Notes: a model not told the origin generated them from the sequence alone. DNA of 22,500 nt from Chrysomallon squamiferum (GCA_012295275.1 CM022665.1:36692933-36715432), one strand, 5' to 3'. Numbered from the stretch's first letter, positions 1 to 9,449 are shown. Translations and numbers: made by a program.

Positions 1-420
1 AACACCTACACTAATCAGAATCCAGGTGATCCAATTGGATAATGTTAATACCTTCATAACAGGTGTGTTTTACTGTTTATTAAAAGGAATGCGATTATAC
101 TGAGATTCTAATTGTTTCGGTACTGCTGTCCTTAGAGTAAAGCTCAAATCGTGACCCAACTTGAGGAAACACCTTACAACTTTCCAGGCTCTTTTCTAGT
201 CTGAATTCACGAAAATACAGGATTCTTGTAAAATATAACTTTATTCCTGGTTACTATAATGTATGGCGACAGCTGGATAGACTTTTAAATATTATGCCAG
301 TGAACACGCAAAGCCGGCGAACACAGACACTGGTCTGTAGAGTACTAAAAGATTATATGTGTAACATTCAACAGGTAAATCTATGTTCACACCAATATAC
401 GTGTTTCTGCGTGTGTCTAG
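1..420. other. Unique AT-rich DNA, no gene seen
   Basis: No open frame, splice-bounded exon or RNA gene is recognisable. A perfect 12-bp palindrome, atccaattggat, lies at 29-40 and places two CCAAT/ATTGG cores back to back; this may be chance. The stretch is less repetitive than most of the window. It could be intron or intergenic DNA; nothing in it decides which. Confidence 0.6.
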
Positions 421-434
421 ATGTATGAATATAA

Positions 435-453
435 GTGTGTGTGTGTGTGTGTG
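435..453. repeat. (GT)n microsatellite
   Basis: About nine uninterrupted GT units, in a short unique context that continues to about 650. Confidence 0.95.
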
Positions 454-649
454 CTAAAAATATATGTTTGATTTTCGAATAACAAATGTATATTCACAAA
501 AATATCTAGTTGTGAAAATAAACTATTACTTCAGTGAATGGATCGATCCAGTTTATTTATATTTAAAAAATTCCTTATAACTTACTGAAACAAAGGAATA
601 TATATTTAACTATAATAACGTTAAGAAGAAAAAGAAAAACACAATGGGG

Positions 650-776
650 ATACTAATAAAAGCAACAATAACAGCAATAATAGCAGCAGTCGTAATAATA
701 ACAACAACAACAACAACAGCAAAAACCATAGCAATAATATTAATAATAACAACAACATCATCATTAGTACCTAACA
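650..776. repeat. Degenerate triplet mosaic (AAC/AAT/AGC)
   Basis: A run of three-base steps mixing caa, aat, agc and cat, with a pure (AAC)n core at about 701-718. This is the first of many triplet mosaics in which neighbouring motifs keep the same three-base phase. The phase leaves few stop codons in some frames, but the translations are homopolymeric and not protein-like. Confidence 0.85.
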
Positions 777-779
777 TAA

Positions 780-1184
780 AAATATAAAGAAAAAAATGTA
801 ATCACGTTGTCGATTTCACTACTTGTCATGTAAAAATAGCCAGCCTTTCGTACAAATAAAACAGACTGTGAAAAATTATTACTCTACCTTAGTACTGATC
901 AAGGGATTATTTCTAATACACTAACAATCAACAACCCGTAGTGAAATGTAGAATTCGCGCATGGAGAAATCACTTTCTGTCACAAATCAAATTACTGGCT
1001 ATAATTCGGCCTGCCCTTGTCTTAATTAACAAAGCGAAATATAACGAGAAGTAAAGAAAATCATTATCTCCGCCATTGAATTCTAAACGCCTCGGGAAGT
1101 GTTTGTCCGTACGAGAAAGAACCCGTTAATGAAGTTTATAATTAAAATAAAAGATCATACATGAAATGGATTTTTATAACGGTG
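780..1184. other. Unique AT-rich DNA, no gene seen
   Basis: Non-repetitive sequence with slightly higher CpG content around 950-1130. No open frame of useful length and no recognised motif. Confidence 0.5.
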
Positions 1185-1203
1185 AAAAAAAAAAAAAAAA
1201 AAA
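1185..1203. repeat. Poly-A run (19 A)
   Basis: Nineteen consecutive A, followed by an A/G-rich stretch to about 1270. It could be the worn tail of a retroposed copy, but I see no target-site duplication or recognisable body upstream. Confidence 0.9.
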
Positions 1204-1468
1204 GAAGAAACAAAGAAATGAGTGGATCAAGGTGAATGAAAAGAGAAAATTAATAATAAAAATAAAGAAATTAATATATAAATTTGTGATCAGATCTTTT
1301 TACTACCTGCATGCGTGATCTTTCTTTGTTGTTAGATATGTCAGGTGTATCTGATCAATGATACATATTTTTAATATAATTTTGTAATTAAATGTACTAG
1401 AATCAAAAAGACTAATAGAAATAAGAATTTTTTTTCTGTGTTTATAATCTTTGTGTAAGAACATATTA

Positions 1469-1760
1469 ATTTTATTTTATTTTATTTTATTTCATTTTAG
1501 TTTATTTTATTTTATTTCATTTCATTTCATATTATTTTATTTTATTTCTATCATATTATTTTATTTTAATTCTTTTCATTTTATTTTATTCTAAATTATT
1601 AAAATTTAATTGATATCATTTTGTTAATTTATATTATGTTATTTTAATTTAATTTTATTATGTTATTTTAATTTCATTTTGCGAATATATCTTTATTATA
1701 GTTTATTTAATTTTAATTTACCTTATTTTAATGTTATTTTATTTTTTGTTTGATTTCGTT
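1469..1760. repeat. (TTTTA)n / ATTTT-rich low complexity
   Basis: Pentanucleotide tttta units with ttcat and ttaat variants, pure at 1469-1494 and increasingly diverged to about 1760. The T-rich strand is the plus strand. Confidence 0.9.
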
Positions 1761-1803
1761 TGACATTAATATTCACCTTTATTTTATTATGTATTTTTTT
1801 AAA

Positions 1804-1830
1804 TTTATTTATTTATTTACTTATTTACTT

Positions 1831-1874
<44 letters not shown>

Positions 1875-1968
1875 TTTCATTGTTTGTTTAGTTATTTGTG
1901 CATCATGTTTTTCACTGTTTGCTTATTTATTTATTTATTTTATTTTATTTTATTTTATTTTATTTTTT
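1804..1968. repeat. (TTTA)n and (TTTTA)n arrays
   Basis: Tetranucleotide ttta array, imperfect from 1804 and pure at about 1832-1877. A 40-bp spacer follows, then ttta (about 1922-1939) passes directly into tttta (about 1937-1963). A poly-Leu/Tyr/Phe/Ile frame crosses it and is an artefact of the repeat. Confidence 0.95.
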
Positions 1969-1969
1969 T

Positions 1970-2300
1970 TATTATCATTCAGTTTGTTTCATATTAATTA
2001 TGTTATTTTATAAATTTTATTTCACTTTTAAAATTAATTTTAATTTCAATTTAATTTAATCTTACATTATCATGTTTTTAAAATTTTATTTATTTATTTT
2101 ATATATTTTTTGTATGTATACATAATTTAATCTAATTTTTTATTACGTTATTCTTTACTTTATTTAATTCGTAAATATCAGCATCTTTTATTTATTTATT
2201 CATTTTTAATTATTATTATTTTTTTATATTTTACTATTTTATATATATATATATATATATTTATATATTTTTGTTGTTGTTGTTGTTGTTATCAATACTT
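1970..2300. repeat. T-rich low complexity with (TA)n and (TTG)n
   Basis: Diverged ATTTT-type sequence ending in a pure (AT)n at about 2239-2260 and a (TTG)n at 2270-2290. No gene is seen. Confidence 0.85.
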
Positions 2301-2394
2301 CAGTCTTTTCATTTAGTGTAAACTCGAAAACTATTTTTTTATTTTGTTATTTTGTTATTTTTGTTGTTGTTATTATTATTTTTTTTTTATTTAC

Positions 2395-2480
2395 ATTTTC
2401 GATTTACCAACGTCAGACTGCGTGGTCTGTATTGTTTAAAGTCGACACAAAACACCTGCCTATTGTATTCAAAACCGAGC
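2395..2480. other. Short unique island between T-rich and A-rich blocks
   Basis: About 85 bp of balanced composition between a T-rich block on the left and an A-rich block on the right. No gene or element could be named. It is the axis about which base composition flips. Confidence 0.4.
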
Positions 2481-2555
2481 TATTTTATTATTATTATTAT
2501 TACACACACATGTACGCACAATGGTGACAAAAATTAAATAAGCAAAGAGTAATTA

Positions 2556-2870
2556 AATGTATAAAAAAAATAAATAAATAAGTTAAAGAAAGAATAAATA
2601 AATAGTAAACGTCTAAATAAATAAATAAATAGTAAAAATATAAATGAGTAAACAAAAATTATTATAATATAGTACAATAAAATATAATATAATATAATAT
2701 AACGTAGTATGACATCATATAATTTTAAAATAATCATTAAAAACAAAACCAATTAACACAATAAAATAAAATAAAAATATATAAAATAAAACAATACAAC
2801 GATTAACACCAACAACAATAAAAATAAAATGAAAATAATAATTGCACAAAAACACACGTTAGGAACAACA
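2556..2870. repeat. A-rich low complexity: (AAAT)n, (AATAT)n, (AAAAT)n
   Basis: Units aaat (about 2568-2640), aatat (about 2679-2702) and aaaat (about 2760-2835). These are the complements of the TTTA/TTTTA motifs at 1469-1968, so the two blocks form an imperfect inverted arrangement. Confidence 0.9.
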
Positions 2871-2879
2871 GTAAAATAA

Positions 2880-3240
2880 CAAATAGTTATGGTATTTTTT
2901 AAATGCTCATTTATCTTAAGTTTAGATGTTTTACGTTGTTGAAGTGTTTAAATAGGTCAAATGCGGGTCTCTAGATCACGCATAATATTTGATATTTATT
3001 GTTAATAGTCTATTCAGCGACACATGGCGATCGTAATTTGGATTGCATCTGGAGAAATGGTTAATAAATGAAAGATGAGAAAGGTTAACAGTTGAATTTG
3101 CAAATTCAAGTAAAATTACGTATCCGTGTGTGCGTACTGTGTCTGTGTATGCGTATTGCGTTTTCGTTTAGGTACGTTCGTACTTATTTCAGTTTGAAAA
3201 TTAAATACATGCACAAACACGTGTACAAGTATATACACAT
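2880..3240. other. Unique DNA, no gene seen
   Basis: Mostly non-repetitive with a weak GT-rich part at about 3125-3165. No recognisable coding or RNA feature. Confidence 0.5.
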
Positions 3241-3277
3241 ATTATCATTATTACTGTTATTGCTGTAGTTGTTATTA

Positions 3278-3330
<53 letters not shown>
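3241..3330. repeat. (TTA)n microsatellite
   Basis: Imperfect triplets from 3241, pure (TTA)n at 3281-3329 (about 16 units). It has the same motif and orientation as the arrays at 17343 and 20658, and the opposite orientation to those at 9864 and 13052. Confidence 0.95.
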
Positions 3331-3333
<3 letters not shown>

Positions 3334-3359
3334 GGACGTAAATACATGCAAAATATTAA

Positions 3360-3680
3360 TACATATAATTATGTCTTGCTATATGTAAATTGACAGTGTG
3401 ATCTTCTGTTTACAGTTCAAGTATCTGTTTGCACATTTGCAGCTTTTATAAAGTAAATTATTTTCTTATCGTGATACGCTAACCTAAAACACGAGGGTCG
3501 AGTTATAGACACAGCCACGAACTGAAATCCTTTCCGGATCTCACCATTTGCAAACAGTCCTGCTACTACAAATGATTCGCTGAACTTTGACCCGGAAGGG
3601 AACAGTCAAGAGATACCCCCAAAAACATCTTCTTATTACTAAAGTCAACACAGTCGAGTAAAGCTGACATATACTGTTTC
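3360..3680. other. Unique DNA, no gene seen
   Basis: Moderately GC-rich non-repetitive sequence, including a cluster of short GC-containing words at 3490-3610. No open frame or known element is recognised. Confidence 0.45.
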
Positions 3681-3684
3681 GTAA

Positions 3685-3890
3685 ATGTGTGAGGCACTCA
3701 CTGCTAGGTCCGCTTTATTTAAATTATTCACAGGGTACACAGTTCAAATCCCAAGACCAATATTGACTCGTATTGAGTTAGCGGCATTGGTTTGTTGGTG
3801 CTACCTTAAGTCGGATGTTATCTGCGTAGGCAAATAACCCGGGAGATTTGCATGGCGGTCACAATGCCCAAGGTCGCCTAAATATGAATT
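3685..3890 (+). mobile_element. Possible tRNA-derived SINE fragment (weak)
   Basis: The segment gttcaaatccc at about 3742-3752 resembles the pol III B box (GGTTCRANYCC) carried by tRNA-derived SINEs, which are abundant in cephalopods. A convincing A box is not visible 30-50 bp upstream, and no oligo-A tail or target-site duplication bounds the segment. It may be a diverged fragment or a chance match. The downstream part (about 3770-3890) is unique, moderately GC-rich DNA. Confidence 0.22.
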
Positions 3891-3997
3891 ATTCAAATGA
3901 CGTGAAAAACTAGCAAGTTGGATGTTTGTACAGGACCTGATGGATTTTGAAATTAGTCAATCAGTGACTGAGGCATTGTATTTTATACTGAGATCGA

Positions 3998-4247
3998 ATT
4001 GCATCGTCATTAAAACCACCGACATTAAATGCATCGACGCTAAGACTCATTGATATCAGTTATATTGATTTTAAACACTTCGATATTTAAAGAAATTAAC
4101 ATTTAAATTTGATATATCGATTTCATTAATAATAAATATACAAACATTAAACACTTGTGTATTAAATGCGTCGATGTTAACCACATCGATGTAAAATGCA
4201 CTGACGTTAAATATATATTTATTAAAAACACTGACGTTAAATGACGT
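3998..4247. repeat. Degenerate 15-bp minisatellite
   Basis: Successive units resemble tcgacgttaaatgca. The ttaa core starts at 4147, 4162, 4177, 4192 (as taaa), 4207, 4222 and 4237, exactly 15 bp apart, and at 4010, 4025 and 4040 (as ctaa) at the left end. The middle (4050-4140) is more decayed and off phase by about two bases. Because 15 is five codons, the minus strand stays open and reads as a five-residue repeat with Phe-Asn-Val type units. That resembles a pentapeptide-repeat protein but is better explained by the DNA period. Confidence 0.85.
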
Positions 4248-4433
4248 CTGTCTTGTACAGCACGACAAGGGATGGGGGCGGATTTCAGAACAGGGAGCGC
4301 CATCTTTGTTATGCATGTAAATGTTAAGCGTATATAATTATTTTACAGCTGTTCTTTATATTTGTTTTTGTTTTGTTATGTTTTGTTTTGTCTTGCTTTT
4401 TGGTTTTTTGGTTTTTGTATTGTGGGTTTTTTC

Positions 4434-4435
<2 letters not shown>

Positions 4436-4477
<42 letters not shown>

Positions 4478-4487
4478 CTTTTTTTTT
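4436..4487. repeat. Poly-T tract (42 T, then interrupted)
   Basis: Forty-two consecutive T at 4436-4477, one C, then nine more T. It is the longest homopolymer in the window. If it is the tail of a minus-strand retroposon, the body should lie to the right at about 4490-4650. That stretch is unique sequence with no recognisable element and no clear target-site duplication. Confidence 0.95.
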
Positions 4488-4699
4488 CCAAAAACAAATC
4501 CATCGACACCACGTACAAGATATAACTGAACATAGATTGTTTTGTTTTTTCAATTTACCGTTTTGATATCTGGAGTAATAAACCTTTAGCGGTAACACAT
4601 TTAGATGATTTATCATAAATGTTAACATTTTTTGCCTGAAACGTTTTTATCTGTTAGTTAAATAACGACATTTATAATATGCAAATGTCATCAGCTGGA

Positions 4700-4866
4700 A
4701 AAATAAATGAAATTGAAAAAAAAATAAAATAAAATAAATTATAGGAAAGAATGAAAGAAAAACTGAATAAAACAAGGAAGAGGAAGATAGAATAAAAGAT
4801 GAAAAGAAAAGAAAAACTGATAATGAAATGAAGAAAAAAGAAAACAAAGAAAGAACAAGGAACGAA
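4700..4866. repeat. Purine-rich (A/G) strand
   Basis: About 165 bp almost wholly A and G on the plus strand with few pyrimidines, built from irregular gaaa, aaga and aaat words. It is low complexity and not a clean tandem repeat. Confidence 0.75.
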
Positions 4867-4869
4867 AAT

Positions 4870-5050
4870 ATTAATGGATATTTTAAACCCATAACTTGGT
4901 AACTAAGTGCAACATTACGTAGAAATTAATCATTAATTCAAATTAGCAGATCAAATGTTTAGTTAAAAAATATTTTTTGAAATGTGAATAATTTTCTGTA
5001 GTATACTGTAATAACTGGTATATGCTGCTTCATTGTAAATTAAAAATGCC
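4870..5050. other. Unique AT-rich spacer
   Basis: Non-repetitive, no feature recognised. Confidence 0.5.
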
Positions 5051-5051
5051 T

Positions 5052-5260
5052 AAATAAATAAATACATATATACATACATACAAACATACGTACATACATA
5101 TATATATACACACAGACATACACACATACATACATATACATACACATATACAAACATACGTACATACATACATATATACACACAGACATACACACATACA
5201 TACATATACATACACACATACATTCGTATACACATATATACACCTATATGTATGTACATA
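5052..5260. repeat. (ACAT)n/(TA)n/(CA)n compound with a 70-bp tandem duplication
   Basis: Imperfect acat, cata and acac units. On top of the short repeat, 5081-5150 is repeated as 5151-5220 with only two mismatches in 70 positions, both starting caaacatacg. Minus-strand frames read as Tyr/Cys/Val/Met runs and are not genes. Confidence 0.95.
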
Positions 5261-5269
5261 ATTAAATAA

Positions 5270-5640
5270 ATATCGCCATCAAAGTAGAAAGTAAAATTAT
5301 TTTGTACAAAATTGATTCAAACGTAATTAGCCATTCTATATGTGTTATTTTACTTACATGTATCATTTGTTGTTTTGTTTTTTTGTTGTTGTTTTATTTC
5401 ACTTCCTTTTTCTCCTTCTGTTTTACATATTGTCTTTTAAATTGTAAAATATTTTTATGTACTTATATATATTTATTTTAAATTATTTTAATATTTGATT
5501 TTATTTATTTTCAATTGTTTTTATCTTATTACTTATTTCATTTTCAAATTGATTTTAAAAACAAATTTATAGTTTTATATTTATATTCAATTTGTCTTTT
5601 ATTTATTTTTTATTATGTTTTAAAAATGAGTACATTTTCA
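5270..5640. other. AT-rich DNA, partly T-rich, no gene seen
   Basis: Unique to about 5360, then increasingly T-rich with ttttg and ttta words. No feature is supported. Confidence 0.5.
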
Positions 5641-5724
5641 TTTATTTATTTATGCACTTATTTATTTAGTTATAAGTTTTTTTATCTATCGTTTCTTCAT
5701 TTATTTATTTACTTACTTACATAT

Positions 5725-5763
<39 letters not shown>

Positions 5764-5815
5764 TTGTGTTTATTTATTGTGTTTATTGACGTTTGTTTTA
5801 TTTTATTTTGATTGT
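5641..5815. repeat. (TTTA)n array
   Basis: Imperfect ttta with acttactt variants, pure at about 5723-5764, then ttattgtg units to about 5790. A crossing poly-Leu/Ile/Tyr frame is an artefact. Confidence 0.95.
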
Positions 5816-5879
5816 TTTATTCACTACATTCTTCGTATTTATTACCTTTTTATATATATCTTTATTCTTCCATTAATAT

Positions 5880-6300
5880 CGACATTGGTTTTGGCTTTCC
5901 TTTAATCCGAGTCAGGCTTTGTTCGCCGACATCACTCCAACATCATGTCCACTGCCGACTCTTTTGAACTTCAAAAGTGTTTTTTAAAAAATAACATATC
6001 ATTTCTTGACACTGTTATTCAAACACGAACCATTCTTAGGCCAAGAAAACTTGTCAACTGTCCACCTTGACTGTCATGTGCTGGTTTTTTCCCTCTTCTT
6101 TCTTTTGTGTTTTAGACATCAAATAGAGTTTAGGATGTGGTAAAAGTGAAAGCCGATATGCTTCTGTGTGCATTAATCTCCGTTCACGACACTTGGAGAC
6201 AATAGCATCTGCACCGAGCCAGATGCTTCTTATTTTTTCAAATATGCGGTTTGGTTTGTTGTTCGTCTGTGCTAGTGATTGGCTACCCCAACGTCAAACA
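5880..6300. other. Unique DNA with short foldbacks, no gene seen
   Basis: Balanced-composition, non-repetitive DNA. Two small inverted repeats are visible: cttttga/tcaaaag with a 3-base loop at 5961-5977, and agcatctg/cagatgct with an 8-base loop at 6204-6227. Both are short enough to be chance. No splice-bounded open frame is evident. Confidence 0.5.
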
Positions 6301-6329
6301 TCTACGCAGACAACGCCTTCGTAATGCTT

Positions 6330-6520
6330 TTGTGTTGTTCTCCTTGTTGTTGTTTCACTGTGATGTTGTTGTGTTGTTATTGTTGTTGTTGTTGGTGGTG
6401 GTGGTGGTACTGCTGTTATACGGCTGTGTTTGTTGTTGTTGTTGTTGTTTTCGTCGTTCTGTATTGTATTGTTGTTGCTCCTATTGTTATGTGGCTGTAT
6501 TGCAGTTTTTTTTTTTTTAG
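6330..6520. repeat. Degenerate (GTT)/(GTG) triplet mosaic ending in poly-T
   Basis: Triplets gtt, gtg, gct and ttg in one phase, including a short pure (GGT)n at about 6393-6408 and (TTG)n at about 6430-6448. Frames through it read as runs of Val, Leu, Cys or Trp. Confidence 0.85.
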
Positions 6521-6557
6521 TTTTGTTTTTTTGTTTTTTGACTTCTTGATTTGTGTT

Positions 6558-6558
6558 T

Positions 6559-6605
<47 letters not shown>

Positions 6606-6620
6606 TTTTATTATTATTAA
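6558..6620. repeat. (TTTA)n microsatellite
   Basis: Pure ttta at 6558-6608 (about 12 units), then three att units. Confidence 0.95.
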
Positions 6621-6639
6621 ATTTTTTTTTTATTCTTGT

Positions 6640-7180
6640 TCTTTTGCTTTCATTTTTTAAATAACAAGATACGACCAGGTAATGATTCACTTGGGGTTTT
6701 CACTTATAAGACAAATGTTTTTTTTTTTTTTAATAGTGCTGCACGTTTGAATATTTTAATAATTCTAGAAATGAAATACTGAATCACATTTGAATGTATC
6801 ACACGTATACGAAACTCATCGAAGTTGATAGCATCTGAATGCATTAATCTTACACAATAAAAATTACACTTTTCAGACAGCATCTAAACCTTTGAACAAA
6901 AGAGTCAAAAGCCACAAGGAGCAGAGAGTAAAATAAACACCAAAAGTAACTAATAAAAATTCTGACGTGAAAAGAATATCGTAGAATTATATTCACAGTA
7001 TACATAAATATACGCAAAGCGATCGAACTAGCTATCTCCAGCAAGCGACGTGTGTTTTAACTCTATGCATATTGAGATAAGAATAATAAAAGTGTCTTCG
7101 TCATACAAAGATATACAGTTGAACGTGAAATTAAATTCACAAGATGAAGTAATAAAATAAATATATATAATGTTATTGTT
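6640..7180. other. Unique AT-rich DNA, no gene seen
   Basis: Contains a 14-T run at about 6719-6732 and otherwise non-repetitive sequence. Open frames on the minus strand are short and unrecognised. Confidence 0.5.
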
Positions 7181-7185
7181 ATTAG

Positions 7186-7210
7186 AAAAAAAAAAAATTA
7201 AAAAAAGAAA
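7186..7210. repeat. A-rich run
   Basis: Two short oligo-A runs separated by tt. Confidence 0.8.
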
Positions 7211-7890
7211 TTCTCTTTATTGCAATAATATTGGTGTTTTGCATCATAAAATTGGTTATTAGGGTAATCACAGAGGCTGGACAGATGACAAAATTTATAT
7301 AATTCCAGGTCTCCGGGTTTCTGTCATAAAACAAAGTCATTCGAAAAATACGACAGTCAAAAGCCAAAGAATATTATTTTAACGAAAGACCTATATGCTA
7401 TGTAATCAGCCATTAATAGATGTCAGAATTATGCAATCCTGAACGAAATGAGGACTCTTAATATACATACAGTATGCAAAGCTGTAATATCGTATGTATA
7501 AATAAATGACAGGGAAATATGACGGCAAACATGAGTTCTTGTAAGTGGAAGCAATGACTTGAAATTCGCGTAAGAGACACAGAGAGAAAAAAAATACATA
7601 TTTTCCATATGCACCATTTGCGACGTTTCAGCACGAGACAAGGCATCAATTTTTTCTCTTTCAGAAAAGCAGCATTGTTTAATAGATAAAGACAAGCGAA
7701 CAATCTCTCTTCATCTGCAACATGTTCTTCATTGTTGTCTTACATATCCAAAGAATTATTTCATAAATCTTCAGCGTTTTTGGAAGCTGCCGTTTAAGCA
7801 TTATTCACGTTATTCAGCTGGTAAAAGAACCTTGTCTATTCTGAAAATCCTTAAAGAAAGAATGATCGAAAGTCAAAAACTTTTTTAATG
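7210..7890. other. Unique DNA, no gene seen
   Basis: The longest nearly repeat-free stretch of the left half. Minus-strand open frames of 60-90 codons occur (for example within 7429-7703) but show no recognised domain and two of them overlap in different frames, as expected by chance. Confidence 0.5.
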
Positions 7891-7929
7891 TCTACAAACT
7901 AAGATTTCACTCAAAATGTTGACAGACAA

Positions 7930-7991
7930 ACCGATATATATACACATGTACACACACACACACACACACACACGCACGCACACACACACAT
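7930..7991. repeat. (TA)n-(CA)n compound microsatellite
   Basis: Short (TA)n at about 7933-7941, then (AC)n at 7950-7990 with two cg interruptions. It appears to sit inside or beside the left end of the degenerate 26-bp array: ctacaaac at 7892 resembles its unit. Confidence 0.95.
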
Positions 7992-8059
7992 TCTTTTTTA
8001 AAACCTTTAGTAATTGCAAATTTTTATAAAAAAATATTTGTTTTATTTGTTTCTTAATT

Positions 8060-8440
8060 CTCACAACAAAAAAAAAAAATATTTTCTGACAGTTCTAACA
8101 GAAGATTTTTTTTTTTTTATGTTTACAAAATCATATTTCTAAGAATCGTTTCAAATGAAAGTTTCTCAGGATACCTACAAACGAAAATTGATCTTAATAT
8201 TTACAGTATGTTTGTCTGCATGCTTACAAACGAAAGCCTATCTCTGAATGCTTAACATTAAATGTTTTTCGGAATCCTCACAAACGTTTACTGTCTTGAA
8301 TGTTTACAAACGAATAATTATTCGAACATTTACGATAGAATATTTTTCTTAATAATCAGGTTTTATGTTTGTTTACAAACATTCAGAATACTTAAAAACG
8401 AATATTACTTTCAATACTTTACAATCAATATTTTTGTAAT
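8060..8440. repeat. Degenerate 26-bp minisatellite
   Basis: Units begin with a ttacaaacga-like core followed by an AT-rich part and a gaatg-like end. Cores start at 8123, 8150, 8175, 8201, 8224, 8252, 8278, 8304, 8330, 8356, then 8373, 8392 and 8419. Five consecutive steps near the middle are within two bases of 26. Copies at 8061 and 8094 are more diverged and partly replaced by oligo-A and oligo-T. The period is not a multiple of three, so it is not a coding repeat. Confidence 0.85.
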
Positions 8441-8562
8441 CCAACTTTTTTAGTTACGTCATCAGTTGTATTAATTATTAAATGATTTCGTTAGACATGG
8501 TATATCCATGGAAAAAAAATAATAAATTTTAATTTCCTGTAGCATTTTCAGTATTTCATGCT

Positions 8563-8600
8563 TTTATTTTATTTTTATTTTTATTTTTATTTTTATTTTG
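8563..8600. repeat. (TTTTTA)n hexanucleotide
   Basis: Four to five attttt units after a short ttttat lead. Confidence 0.9.
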
Positions 8601-8683
8601 ACAATAGCCGTATCTATATGATGTCAATTTTATATATATCATATTATTATAATCTAATACACTTTTCTCATTCTCTCCTTCTC

Positions 8684-8688
<5 letters not shown>

Positions 8689-8773
<85 letters not shown>

Positions 8774-8786
8774 CTCTCTCTCTCTC
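8689..8786. repeat. (CT)41 microsatellite
   Basis: Uninterrupted CT for 82 bp (8689-8770), then gtt and seven more units. The complement of the (AG)n at 21571-21681. Frames give Ser/Leu or Arg/Glu runs. Confidence 0.98.
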
Positions 8787-8835
8787 CTCTGTTCGCATCT
8801 GTTCGTATCTTTAAAAAAAAAAAATATATATATTA

Positions 8836-8860
8836 TCTTTCTCTTTCTCTTTCTCTTTCT
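8836..8860. repeat. (CTCTTT)n hexanucleotide
   Basis: Four units, about 50 bp after the CT array and probably derived from the same pyrimidine tract. Confidence 0.9.
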
Positions 8861-8869
8861 AATAGAACA

Positions 8870-9195
8870 TCAAACCCTAAACTACCCGGAAAAGAATTCA
8901 TCAAACAAATCGAAAACGGGTGACTGCAGTGCGTGCTGTTGCTTAGCAACAAATGGCATGAAAAGGGAAACAACTTACGTGACATATTGCTATAAATAAT
9001 CAATGAAAATAACCGACTTGTAGAAGTCTGCAATCAATTGATTCGACGACTCGATGATGAAACTGCCAATAACTTTTAACATCGAAACCTTCAGTGGACG
9101 GTCTAGGAGATTTGTAAATTGAGAACCATCCACTTACAGCTGACAAAACGATTTCTGTTTGAAAAATTATCCACATGGAACTTTTAATCGACTTT
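8870..9195. other. Unique balanced-composition stretch, possible regulatory DNA
   Basis: Repeat-free DNA between the CT array and a CTG mosaic. It holds the X-box-like palindrome, the ctataaataa motif, a perfect 12-bp palindrome aatcaattgatt (9032-9043) and a small gactt/aagtc hairpin (9015-9028). A minus-strand open frame covers about 9000-9236 but resembles no family I know, and its 5' end lies in the triplet repeat. Confidence 0.4.
8937..8951. promoter_or_regulatory. Palindromic RFX/X-box-like site
   Basis: tgttgcttagcaaca is a perfect inverted repeat with 7-bp arms and one central base. It closely matches the X-box bound by RFX-family winged-helix factors (two GTTGCY-type half sites facing each other with a short spacer), known in ciliary and other genes of animals. 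Forty bp downstream, 8990-8999 reads ctataaataa, which fits both a TATA-like box and a MEF2 site. No transcript start can be shown, so function is inference. Confidence 0.45.
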
Positions 9196-9200
9196 ATAAA

Positions 9201-9445
9201 TGCTGCTGATACTGATGGTTCTACTGCTACTGACACTGATGGTGCTGCTGCTGCTACAAGTGTTACTGCTATGACGTTGAAATTGCTACCACTGCAGATG
9301 TTGTTATTACTACTGCTACGCTATTGCTGTTGCTATTTCTGTTAAAAATCGTTGATGCTGTCAGTACAGTTGATGTGAGTGCCACTGAAGCTGTTAGCAC
9401 CATTGACGATGCTAATACGCTGATGTTGTTTGGCTGCTGTCACTT
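9201..9445. repeat. Degenerate (CTG/ACT/GTT) triplet mosaic
   Basis: Long run of three-base steps: ctg, act, gat, gtt, gct, largely in one phase, with a purer (GCT)n at about 9243-9256. It is more decayed on the right, where stretches read like plausible protein (Val/Asp/Ala/Ser-rich). The gradual decay from a clean triplet repeat argues against a gene. Confidence 0.75.
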
Positions 9446-9449
9446 CAGT

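Noticed and set aside
4264-4281. G-rich run as a possible G-quadruplex
   Set aside because: Only two tracts of three or more G are present; four are needed.
4071-4316. Minus-strand frame resembling a pentapeptide-repeat protein
   Set aside because: The five-residue period follows exactly from a decayed 15-bp DNA tandem array; the rest of the frame has no domain and no supporting exon structure.
4436-4487. Retroposon tail on the minus strand
   Set aside because: No element body or target-site duplication could be seen next to the poly-T; slippage explains it as well.
5052-5260. CRISPR-like repeat-spacer array
   Set aside because: The two 70-bp units are a tandem duplication of an ACAT compound repeat without unique spacers, and the genome is eukaryotic in character.
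8556-8923. Open frames over the CT array (Ser/Leu and Arg/Glu runs)
   Set aside because: Direct translation of (CT)n and its complement.
9000-9236. Minus-strand 78-codon frame with protein-like composition
   Set aside because: No recognised domain or splice context, its start lies in a triplet repeat, and the length is not unusual for chance. Kept only as a remark on the unique stretch.
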